From an uncultured Collinsella sp. (GTDB taxonomy: Bacteria; Actinomycetota; Coriobacteriia; Coriobacteriales; Coriobacteriaceae), in contig CABUOF010000067.1 in NCBI GenBank assembly GCA_902493125.1, positions 1-10,808 on the forward strand: a stretch of DNA of 10,808 nucleotides, in the 5' to 3' direction. Shown here piece by piece: positions 1 through 6,244 of this stretch. A program made the position numbers and the translations under genes. The notes under the pieces were generated by a model. It did no database searches. It was not told the DNA's origin and worked only from the letters and a program-made list of their open reading frames with translations. Each line of letters opens with the position of its first letter. The stretch's first letter is position 1.

Positions 1-10
1 CCTGCAACAC

Positions 11-46
11 AAAAACGGGACGCCGCCAAACACAGGCGACGCCCCG
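11..46 (-). terminator. Rho-independent terminator ending the minus-strand gene run
   Basis: Read on the minus strand, bases 35-46 pair with 16-27 in a 12-bp stem that includes two G-U pairs, with a 7-base loop. Five T residues follow (complement of 11-15). On the plus strand the two wobble pairs become A-C mismatches, so the structure is directed to the minus strand. It lies about 115 bases after the MFS transporter stop codon and probably ends that transcript. Confidence 0.8.
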
Positions 47-160
47 CGACCTAGCTGATTCCATCATACCCACTTGGGCAAATCATTGCTCGCAAGTCGC
101 AATGTTTATTGCGGATAACCCCAAAAGAGTACCGTGGACAGGCACAATAGCTGCTCGCTC

Positions 161-1420
161 CTATGCGGCATGCTCTGCCGCCCGAGTCATGCGGGACAGG
201 CGGACCAGCAGCATAAAGCCAACGATCAGCAACACGCCAATGGAAAGGACGCCCAGTGACGGGTTGCCGGTCAACGAGGTGACGACCGACACCAGGAAGG
301 TGCCCATGACGCTTGCATAACGACCAAAGATGTCAAAGAAGCCGTAGTACTCGTTGGACTTTTCCTTGGGGATAATGCGACCAAAGTAGCTACGGCTGAG
401 CGCCTGCACGCCGCCCTGGAACAGGCCGACCATAATGGCAAGCACCCAGAATTCGAAGGCGGTCTTTAGGAAGAACGCGGCAAACAGCACAATGCCCATG
501 TAGGCGGCGACGGCCACCAGAATCATGTTGAGCGTGCCCACGCGTCCGGCGAGCTTGCCGTAGATGATGGCAGACGGAAAAGCAACAAACTGCGTAACGA
601 GCAGCGCCAGCACCAACTGCGTCGAATCGATGCCCAAAGCCGAGCCGTAGCTGGTTGCCATGGAAATGACCGTGTGCACGCCGTCGATGTAGAAGAAGAA
701 CGCGACCATGTAGACCAGCACGGTCTTGTTGTGGGCGATCTCGCGCATGGTGTGTCCGACCTCGGAGAACACACCGCCCACGATGTGGCCGATGGTGTCC
801 TCGGGACCGCGCTCGCGACCGTACTTTTGCTTATAGGTGCGAATGAGCGGCAGAGTAAAGATGAGCCACCAGGCGCCAGTGATGATAAACGACAGACGCG
901 TTGCCAGCATGGTGGGGACGCCAAAAGCGGGGCCGCCCATGATGAGCGCCAGGCAGATGACGAACGGCACGGTGGAACCGATATAGCCCCAGGCATAGCC
1001 CGAGCTGGACACGGCGTCCATGCGCTCGTCGGTGGTAATGTCGGGCAGCATGGCGTCGTAGAACGTCATAGAAGAGTTAAGGCCGATGGTGCACAGCACG
1101 TACACGGTCAAAAATGCCATGGCGGACATTGGGATAGCCTGCGCCAGGCAAAGCACCAGGCCCGTGAGGAAGAAGCCCAAGAAGAACTTGATCTTGTTGC
1201 CGGCGTAGTCGGCAAGCGCGCCCAGAATGGGCATGAGCATGGCGATGACCAGCGAGGCGATCGTCTGCGCATTGCCCCAGGCGACCACCAGGTCGGCCGA
1301 GGAAGCGCCGGTATTGATGGCGTTAAAGTAAATGGGCACCACCGAGGTATTGAGCAGCACAAGGGCCGAATTGCCCACATCATACATAACCCAGTTACGC
1401 TCGAGCTTGGTGTATTTCAT
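161..1420 (-). CDS. MFS transporter of the UMF1/Atg22 type
   Basis: A 419-residue polytopic inner-membrane protein of usual length for the family, with about 12 hydrophobic segments. Family hallmarks are visible: an N-terminal YDVGNSA (13-19) in the first membrane segment, a motif-A-like loop GALADYAGNKIK (67-78), and SSSGYAWGYIGS (138-149), which resembles the conserved S-x-G-x-G-Y-x-G region of UMF1 permeases. The best known member, yeast Atg22, effluxes amino acids from the vacuole; bacterial members are poorly characterised, so substrate and direction are unknown. The start at 1420 is preceded by AAGGG at 9 bases. It follows the phospholipase-like gene by 101 bases with no convincing terminator between, so co-transcription is possible. 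Family assignment is firm; transported compound is not inferable. Confidence 0.85.
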   Translation of the reverse strand: MKYTKLERNWVMYDVGNSALVLLNTSVVPIYFNAINTGASSADLVVAWGNAQTIASLVIAMLMPILGALADYAGNKIKFFLGFFLTGLVLCLAQAIPMSAMAFLTVYVLCTIGLNSSMTFYDAMLPDITTDERMDAVSSSGYAWGYIGSTVPFVICLALIMGGPAFGVPTMLATRLSFIITGAWWLIFTLPLIRTYKQKYGRERGPEDTIGHIVGGVFSEVGHTMREIAHNKTVLVYMVAFFFYIDGVHTVISMATSYGSALGIDSTQLVLALLVTQFVAFPSAIIYGKLAGRVGTLNMILVAVAAYMGIVLFAAFFLKTAFEFWVLAIMVGLFQGGVQALSRSYFGRIIPKEKSNEYYGFFDIFGRYASVMGTFLVSVVTSLTGNPSLGVLSIGVLLIVGFMLLVRLSRMTRAAEHAA

Positions 1421-1451
1421 GGACAGGGACCCTTCGTATTCGCCCGATATG

Positions 1452-1480
1452 CAGTTAGTTCATCGTACCCCAATTGTCCA
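1452..1480 (-). promoter_or_regulatory. Weak candidate promoter for the MFS gene
   Basis: On the minus strand TGGACA (1475-1480) is followed after 17 bases by TAACTG (1452-1457). The -35 box is good and the -10 box is poor. It lies about 30 bases upstream of the MFS start and could allow expression separate from the upstream gene. This is a pattern match only. Confidence 0.2.
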
Positions 1481-1521
1481 GAACCGCCGGTAAGGATTCG
1501 GCAAAGGGGCACGCACGGGCC

Positions 1522-2466
1522 CTATTCCTCGCGGTCGAACTCCTCATCGGCTTCGAGCACGCGACCGCTGTAGTTGACGTGTCCGGTCACGGCATCCATG
1601 TCACCGGTCTCGATAAAACGTGCGACCGTGCACTCGTAATCGACCAGCGCGCGATCAAAGACCTCGGGGAAACTCTCGTTCGAGACCTCGTCGGTAAAGG
1701 GATTCTTCCATGTCAGATGGCCCAGGTTGCCGGTGCGCTCGGGCAGCTCCGTCGTCACGCGATGGGCAAGGCCGTCGAGCAGCGAGTAGTCGTGCACCAA
1801 GCCCTCAACCAGCGAGATCGCGCGCGTCTTTGCGGAGCCGGCCGGCTCAATCGCGCGGTAAAGTCGCTGCATATTGGCAACGGCAGCACCGTACTCCCCC
1901 GCCGGAATGTCAATGCCGTACACGCGTCCGGCAACATAGCTCATCAGCACGCCGGCCACGCGATTGATGCGATCGGTGGTGACGATCTCGCCCGCCGGCG
2001 GGTAATCGTCGACCGTAGCGCCATCGCGTTTAAGCTGCAGCATCAGTACATCCAGGTCGCTCTCGATCACGGCATGAACCTGACTGCTCGAATCCTCAAG
2101 CTCTGAATCGGACTCCACGATGCCAAACTGCTGCTCATAGACAAAGGGATGGGCGTTGCGGTCGAGCACGTAATGAGACAGCAGGCCCAACGCAAAGGCG
2201 CGACCCAAGCTGGCGTCGCGCGGCAGCAGATGCGACACGCCGTCGCGCAGGCACGCGAACTGGCGAGACATGCGCGACCGATGCATGACCTGCGCCAGCA
2301 GCGTGCAGTCGGAAACACGCGGTGTCAGAATGTGAAAGAAAAACGGGTCGGGGCCTTGGTTGCCCAAGATAAAGGCAATGCGCTCTTCATCGGACGTGAT
2401 GACGCCCTGCGGAAGACGGTCGATGCTTTCCTCGCCAAACAGATGATGGGTGATAAGCGCGGGCAT
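1522..2466 (-). CDS. Zinc-dependent phospholipase C-like protein (PF00882 type)
   Basis: A 314-residue protein that resembles the zinc-dependent phospholipase C family, in which a cluster of His, Asp and Glu residues binds zinc ions to hydrolyse phosphodiesters. Visible candidate ligands: ITHHLFG (5-11), D40 in GPDPFF, the hallmark GLLSHYVLDRNAHP (94-107) with H98, D102 and H106, and H131-x3-E135. There is no signal peptide or membrane segment, so unlike secreted clostridial alpha-toxin it should stay in the cytoplasm, as do many bacterial relatives of unproven activity. An in-frame ATG 30 bases upstream (2496) exists, but the chosen start has AAAGGAT (2471-2477) at a good distance, and homologous proteins start just before the I-x-HH-x-FG motif. 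It is 92 bases behind the response regulator gene. Family is likely; substrate and activity are unproven. Confidence 0.8.
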   Translation of the reverse strand: MPALITHHLFGEESIDRLPQGVITSDEERIAFILGNQGPDPFFFHILTPRVSDCTLLAQVMHRSRMSRQFACLRDGVSHLLPRDASLGRAFALGLLSHYVLDRNAHPFVYEQQFGIVESDSELEDSSSQVHAVIESDLDVLMLQLKRDGATVDDYPPAGEIVTTDRINRVAGVLMSYVAGRVYGIDIPAGEYGAAVANMQRLYRAIEPAGSAKTRAISLVEGLVHDYSLLDGLAHRVTTELPERTGNLGHLTWKNPFTDEVSNESFPEVFDRALVDYECTVARFIETGDMDAVTGHVNYSGRVLEADEEFDREE

Positions 2467-2498
2467 AATGATCCTTTCGATTTCATTCGATGCCACCC

Positions 2499-2525
2499 AT
2501 TATGCCCACCGCGCGCCCATGCCAA
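2499..2525 (-). promoter_or_regulatory. Weak candidate promoter for the phospholipase-like gene
   Basis: On the minus strand TTGGCA (2520-2525) precedes CATAAT (2499-2504) by 15 bases, which is a short spacer. The boxes are reasonable and the position, about 33 bases upstream of the start at 2466, is sensible. No terminator was seen between the response regulator and this gene, so read-through from the kinase operon is also possible. Confidence 0.25.
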
Positions 2526-2558
2526 ACCTGCGATGGTAAACGACGGCACGCAAGCCTC

Positions 2559-3293
2559 TTACGCAAGCCCCAGGTGCGACTTGACCTCGGCGGCACGACG
2601 ACGGGACACCGGTACCGTCGAGTTCACGCGGTCGAGCCTGAGCTCCATCAACCCCGTGGAGCCAATCTCAACATTGTGCACGTCTTCCAAATTGACCAGG
2701 TAGCTGCGATGAACGCGAATAAAGCCCTCGGAGACCAAGCGACGCTCGAGCGAAGAGATCGACTCATTGATCAGGTACGTTCCCTCGGCGCAGATGGCAT
2801 TGCAAAAATCGGCACGCGCCTCAAAGTAGCAGACGTCTGCGGCGGGAATGAACACCTTTTTGCCCCCGCGGTCCACCGTCAGACGCAAAGGCTGGCGCGG
2901 AGCGTGGATAACACGACGGGCACCCAAGGCTGTCTCGATCTTGTCGAGTGCCTTTGACAGGCGTGCGTCCTCGACCGGCTTGACGACATAGTCGACAGCA
3001 TCGAGGTTATACGCATCGGCGGCAAACTCGGCAAACGCCGTCACAAACACCACGACCGGCGGCGTCTTTAGGTTCTGCAGCGTCTCGGCAAGCTCAATTC
3101 CCGAGCGACCGGGCATGGTAATGTCTAAAAACAACACGTCGGGCTTGTTCGACAGAATCGACTCCACGGCTTCGGTGACATTGCCCGCCTCGGCAATCTG
3201 GCCCACGCGCGCATCCTTTTCCAACAGATAGCGTAGCTCAGCCCTAATGGGAGGCTCGTCATCAACCACCAAGATGTTCCAGCCTTCGGACAT
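2559..3293 (-). CDS. LytTR-family response regulator
   Basis: A 244-residue cytoplasmic transcription regulator with two domains. The receiver domain (about 5-120) has the acidic pair D11/D12, the phospho-acceptor D57 in LFLDITMPG, the switch threonine T85 in FVTAF and the conserved K105 in VVKPV, so all phosphorelay residues are present. The C-terminal LytTR DNA-binding domain (about 143-240) contains VCYFEA, SLERRL and FIRVHRSYLVNL, typical of AlgR/AgrA/LytR regulators. Its gene starts 38 bases after the sensor kinase stop, with a GAGGGG ribosome site 8 bases upstream, so the two are translated from one mRNA and the kinase is the obvious phosphate donor. The regulon is unknown. LytTR proteins bind paired 9-bp direct repeats; candidate half-sites occur upstream of the kinase and carbamate kinase genes. 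Confidence 0.93.
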   Translation of the reverse strand: MSEGWNILVVDDEPPIRAELRYLLEKDARVGQIAEAGNVTEAVESILSNKPDVLFLDITMPGRSGIELAETLQNLKTPPVVVFVTAFAEFAADAYNLDAVDYVVKPVEDARLSKALDKIETALGARRVIHAPRQPLRLTVDRGGKKVFIPAADVCYFEARADFCNAICAEGTYLINESISSLERRLVSEGFIRVHRSYLVNLEDVHNVEIGSTGLMELRLDRVNSTVPVSRRRAAEVKSHLGLA

Positions 3294-3331
3294 ATGTGCT
3301 TCCCCTCTTTTTCTCTCAATCCAACCGCGTG

Positions 3332-4717
3332 CTACGCCGTCAACGGCGCGGGCTCATGCGGCTCGCCGTTCAGCTCGACGATGACCTGCGTTCCCACGCC
3401 CTCCTGGGACTTCACGCGCATGCCGGAATCTTCTCCGTAAAAGAAATGGATGCGCTGAAGCACGTTGAAGAGCGCCAGGCCGCAACCTCGCTTGACGGAG
3501 CCGTCAGCGGTAATGCTCTCGGGCTCCTCTCGGCGATGTTGCTCAAACAGATGCGCGCAGACCTCTTCGCTCATACCGATGCCATCGTCCTCGACGATGA
3601 TCTCCAAACCGTCATCGGTCTCGAAAGCCCTAACATGAATAGAAAGCGGCTCGGTCTCGCGCTGCGCGTGCTTGATGCAGTTTTCGAGCAACGGCTGCAA
3701 GATAAACGGCGGCACCATGCAATCGCGCACCTCAAAGTCGATATCGACCGAGACGCGCAGACGGCCGTCACCATAACGAGCCTGCATAAGATTGATATAG
3801 CGAGTACCCTGTTCCACCTCGTGCTCGAGCGTGGTGAGCGTATCGGAATCAGAAAGCGTCTGACGATAGTAGTTGGAGAAGTCGATCAGCAGCGATCGCG
3901 CCTTGTCGGGCTCGGTTCGCACGAGCGACACGATCGTGCTAATGGTATTGAATAGAAAATGAGGATCGACCTGCGATTGCAAGGCGCGCAGCTCCACACG
4001 GGCCGTAAGCTCGTCCTGGCGCTCGAGCTCAAAGCTCGCAAGCTGCGTGGAAATGAGGTCGGCAAAGCCCGAGGCAAGCGCCGTCTGGCGCATATCGATG
4101 CTGCTCAGACGGGGATAATACAGCTCGAGCGTGCCCACGCAATGCCCGCGCACGGTAAGCGGTGCGACAATACCGGCGCGCAGGCGCGGAAAGTAGCCAC
4201 CCGTCTCGGTCGAGGCATCGCGCGAGAACACGCTTTGCTCACCGCTGTTGATCACGTTGAGCGTAGTCCGCAGCACCACCGGGGTGCCCGCGGGGCATTT
4301 TGCCGAGTCCTCGCCCCAGCTTGCCAACACCTGCTTGCCGTCGGTAAAGCAGATGGCAGAGGCGATAGTTTCGGACAGGATGATCTTAGAGGCGCCCAGG
4401 GTAGCTTCGGGCGTAAGGCCGCGCGACGTGTAGGCGAATATTTTCGACGCGATGGCGAGCGTGCGGTCGGTAGCGCTCGATGTGAGGTCGTCGGGAACGA
4501 CAAAGACGTACGAGAAGAAGAAGCACAGCATGACCAAGCCGGCAATGACGACAACGGCCGGAACGGGATTGGGATTATCGGTTAGATCCCAGATGAGCAG
4601 CAGGATAAGCAGCGGAACGACGATACCGAGCAAGATGGCTTGAACCACATGCTGAGCGGTACGAAAGACCTTGGTAGAGTTGTAGCTCTTGCCCAGAATC
4701 AGCCTATTGAGATCCAC
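3332..4717 (-). CDS. LytS-type membrane sensor histidine kinase (GTG start)
   Basis: A 461-residue kinase if translation begins at the GTG at 4717. Two membrane segments (about 22-43 and 53-74) are followed by a region that looks like a GAF domain (about 85-227), the His_kinase/LytS domain with the phospho-acceptor H253 in QVDPHFLFN, and an HATPase domain with N346 in LLENCIKHA, DDGIGM (377-382) and GCGLALFN (411-418). It lacks the five- or six-helix LytS sensor domain of staphylococcal LytS, so sensing may occur through the GAF-like part or the short membrane hairpin. Start choice: AAGGAG (4724-4729) is directly against the ATG at 4723 but six bases from the GTG, the normal spacing. ATGs at 4747 and 4786 lack ribosome sites, and the first lies upstream of a terminator hairpin. 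It should phosphorylate the LytTR regulator encoded 38 bases downstream. Confidence 0.88.
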   Translation of the reverse strand: MDLNRLILGKSYNSTKVFRTAQHVVQAILLGIVVPLLILLLIWDLTDNPNPVPAVVVIAGLVMLCFFFSYVFVVPDDLTSSATDRTLAIASKIFAYTSRGLTPEATLGASKIILSETIASAICFTDGKQVLASWGEDSAKCPAGTPVVLRTTLNVINSGEQSVFSRDASTETGGYFPRLRAGIVAPLTVRGHCVGTLELYYPRLSSIDMRQTALASGFADLISTQLASFELERQDELTARVELRALQSQVDPHFLFNTISTIVSLVRTEPDKARSLLIDFSNYYRQTLSDSDTLTTLEHEVEQGTRYINLMQARYGDGRLRVSVDIDFEVRDCMVPPFILQPLLENCIKHAQRETEPLSIHVRAFETDDGLEIIVEDDGIGMSEEVCAHLFEQHRREEPESITADGSVKRGCGLALFNVLQRIHFFYGEDSGMRVKSQEGVGTQVIVELNGEPHEPAPLTA

Positions 4718-4723
4718 CGTCAT

Positions 4724-4729
4724 CTCCTT
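4724..4729 (-). promoter_or_regulatory. Ribosome binding site that decides the kinase start
   Basis: AAGGAG on the minus strand. It touches the ATG at 4721-4723 with no spacer but is six bases from the in-frame GTG at 4715-4717. This favours the GTG as start codon and removes 23 residues from the longest reading frame. Confidence 0.6.
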
Positions 4730-4750
4730 CTTACTGACGCACCCCATAGC

Positions 4751-4777
4751 AATAAAGAGGGCCGCAAGCGACCCTCT
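4751..4777 (-). terminator. Terminator behind the amidohydrolase, in the leader of the kinase gene
   Basis: Read on the minus strand, AGAGGG, T, CG (4769-4777) pairs with CG, G, CCCTCT (4756-4764), making nine pairs with one T-G wobble and a CTTG loop. TTATT follows. It begins 59 bases after the amidohydrolase stop and ends 28 bases before the kinase ribosome site. It would end the permease-amidohydrolase transcript. If the kinase promoter lies upstream of it, it would also act as an attenuator in the kinase leader. Confidence 0.7.
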
Positions 4778-4784
4778 CCATTGC

Positions 4785-4790
4785 ATTATG
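4785..4790 (-). promoter_or_regulatory. Candidate -10 box for the kinase-regulator operon
   Basis: CATAAT on the minus strand matches TATAAT at five of six positions. No good -35 box stands 16-18 bases upstream; TTGATG is 20 bases away. A weak -35 fits an activator-dependent promoter, and an ACCGTTCAT element lies 33 bases upstream. A transcript from here would start just before the hairpin at 4756-4777. Confidence 0.3.
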
Positions 4791-4823
4791 CAATCAAATA
4801 CTGTGTTTTACATCAAGCCATCG

Positions 4824-4832
4824 ATGAACGGT
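4824..4832 (-). promoter_or_regulatory. Candidate LytTR half-site upstream of the kinase gene
   Basis: The minus-strand 9-mer ACCGTTCAT fits the LytTR consensus [TA][AC][CA]GTTN[AG][TG]. It sits just after the amidohydrolase stop codon and 33 bases upstream of the CATAAT box, where an activator could bind. A second repeat at the usual 12-13 base distance was not found. The degenerate consensus occurs by chance several times per 10 kb, so this is suggestive only. Confidence 0.2.
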
Positions 4833-4835
4833 AGC

Positions 4836-6113
4836 TTAGGCGCTGTACTTGTTTGCCTCGCCGAAGGTGCCGCCCTCGACAATCCAGCCGTCCTTCATGA
4901 TGACGTCCATGTTGTCGGTGTTGAGCACGTGGATGTCGGCGGCGACGTCACCGTTGACGACCAGCAGGTCGGCGCACTTGCCGGCCTCGATGGAACCGGT
5001 CTCGTCCTCGATGTGGCACATCTTGGCACCGTTGAGAGTGGCACAGGTGATGGTCTCGACCGGGGTGAAGCCGATCTTGTCGACGAACTCGTACATCTCC
5101 TCGATGGAGCAGGTGCCGTACGGGGTGACGAAGGAGAAGGAGTCGGAGCCGATCGTCATGATGACGCCGCGCTTCTTGGCCTCGCGCAGGCAGTCGTAGT
5201 TGCGCTGCAGCTCCTTCTCGACCAGGGTGCCCTCGTACTTGTCGTGCAGCTCGGGGACGTAGACGGGCGGATAGGTGGCGTACCAGGTGGGCAGGAAGGC
5301 AATCGTCGGGGTGAAGAAGGTGCCCTGCTCGGCCATGAGGTCCATGGTGCGCTCATCGATATCGAAGCCGTGAATCAGCTGCTCGCAGCCAAAGCGGACG
5401 GAGTCGTAGGCAGCGGCGTGGTTGTTGTAGCAGTGGCTCCACACGGGGATGCCGACCATCTTGGCCTCTTCGACCACAGCCTGAATCTCCTCGGAGCAGT
5501 AGTGCTGGTCGCGACCGGAATCCCAGCGCCAGATGCCGCCACCGGTAGCCCAGATCTTGATGGCATCGGGGTTCTCGCGCAGGCGACGACGGACGGCCTT
5601 ACGCAGATCCCAAGGACCGTCGACCTGATCGCCCCAGGGGTGCGATTCCTTGTTGAGCTCCTGGCTGCAGTGGTGGGAGTCACCGTGGCCGGCAACACGG
5701 CAGAAGCCGAGTCCGGTGGCCAGGACGCGCGGGCCCTTGAAGACGCCCTTGTCGATGCAGTCGCGAATCTGGATGCCAAAGCGGCCGATCTCGCAGACGG
5801 TGGTGAGGCCGTGGGTGAGGCAGTCGTAGGCCTGCTTGACGGCGACGGCCTGCTTCTCGAGGAGCGGCTGCATGACCCAATCGGTGTCATCGTCGGTCAG
5901 GTTGCCCGAGAAGTGCAGGTGGGTGTCGATCAGGCCGGGAAGGACGGTCTTGCCGGCGGCGTCGATAACCTCAACGCCCTCGGGAAGGTCCTGCATGACA
6001 CCGGCATACTCGATCTTGCCGTTATCGTCGACGAGAACGAGGGAGTTCTCGACCGGCTCGGCACCGGTGCCGTCGATGAGCTTGCCGCCAACGATTGCAT
6101 ACTTAGTGGACAT
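4836..6113 (-). CDS. Metal-dependent amidohydrolase (imidazolonepropionase/prolidase-like)
   Basis: A 425-residue cytoplasmic enzyme of the amidohydrolase superfamily. All metal ligands expected for a binuclear (beta/alpha)8 barrel are present: H65 and H67 in DTHLHF, K186 in AIKIWATGG (the lysine normally carboxylated to bridge the metals), H227 in VWSHC, H248 in LIHGF and the catalytic D324 in TIGSDSF. The N-terminal IVGGKLIDGTG and C-terminal GSIEAGKCADLLVVNGD form the small beta-sandwich typical of the family. It most resembles the imidazolonepropionase-like/Xaa-Pro dipeptidase branch, which cleaves amide or cyclic amide bonds; the true substrate cannot be read. A strong AAGGAGG (6118-6124) precedes the start. 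It follows the amino acid permease by 131 bases without a terminator, suggesting an import-and-cleave operon. Codons are highly biased, as for strongly expressed genes. Confidence 0.88.
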   Translation of the reverse strand: MSTKYAIVGGKLIDGTGAEPVENSLVLVDDNGKIEYAGVMQDLPEGVEVIDAAGKTVLPGLIDTHLHFSGNLTDDDTDWVMQPLLEKQAVAVKQAYDCLTHGLTTVCEIGRFGIQIRDCIDKGVFKGPRVLATGLGFCRVAGHGDSHHCSQELNKESHPWGDQVDGPWDLRKAVRRRLRENPDAIKIWATGGGIWRWDSGRDQHYCSEEIQAVVEEAKMVGIPVWSHCYNNHAAAYDSVRFGCEQLIHGFDIDERTMDLMAEQGTFFTPTIAFLPTWYATYPPVYVPELHDKYEGTLVEKELQRNYDCLREAKKRGVIMTIGSDSFSFVTPYGTCSIEEMYEFVDKIGFTPVETITCATLNGAKMCHIEDETGSIEAGKCADLLVVNGDVAADIHVLNTDNMDVIMKDGWIVEGGTFGEANKYSA

Positions 6114-6123
6114 GGTTCCTCCT

Positions 6124-6135
6124 TATGGATCCATA
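6124..6135. repeat. 12-base perfect palindrome abutting the amidohydrolase ribosome site
   Basis: TATGGATCCATA is its own reverse complement and overlaps by one base the AAGGAGG of the amidohydrolase. It could be a small operator or an RNA hairpin that limits ribosome access, or chance. Confidence 0.4.
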
Positions 6136-6143
6136 TAGTGGGC

Positions 6144-6167
6144 GAGGCCGTGTTGGGTTAAGGCCTC
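6144..6167 (-). repeat. Inverted repeat in the permease-amidohydrolase spacer
   Basis: GAGGCC (6144-6149) and GGCCTC (6162-6167) form a six-base stem with a 12-base loop. No T run follows on either strand, so it is not an ordinary terminator. It is the second of two hairpins in this 131-base spacer. Confidence 0.4.
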
Positions 6168-6195
6168 ACAAAGCTACCCAAGTGGTGCCGGGTTC

Positions 6196-6224
6196 GGTGC
6201 GCGGAAGAGAGGGTCCCGCGCACC
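6196..6224 (-). repeat. Strong GC-rich hairpin behind the permease gene
   Basis: GGTGCGCGG (6196-6204) pairs perfectly with CCGCGCACC (6216-6224) around an 11-base loop. It begins 21 bases after the permease stop and lacks a T tract. Hairpins of this kind inside operons commonly protect the upstream message or slow transcription, which would make permease and amidohydrolase levels differ. Confidence 0.6.
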
Positions 6225-6244
6225 TGATCCGCCCCGGCTCGGCG

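Noticed and set aside
84..104. CATTGC/GCAATG hairpin downstream of the MFS gene
   Set aside because: Only six pairs with a nine-base loop and no T run on the minus strand; the structure at 11-46 is the far better terminator.
674..1573. A 299-codon plus-strand frame opposite the MFS gene
   Set aside because: Low-complexity His/Gly/Asp/Gln content and no ribosome site; the minus strand encodes a recognisable transporter.
2464..2496. Longer start for the phospholipase-like protein at 2496
   Set aside because: AAAGGAT is placed for the ATG at 2466, and the extra ten residues are unlike the family N-terminus.
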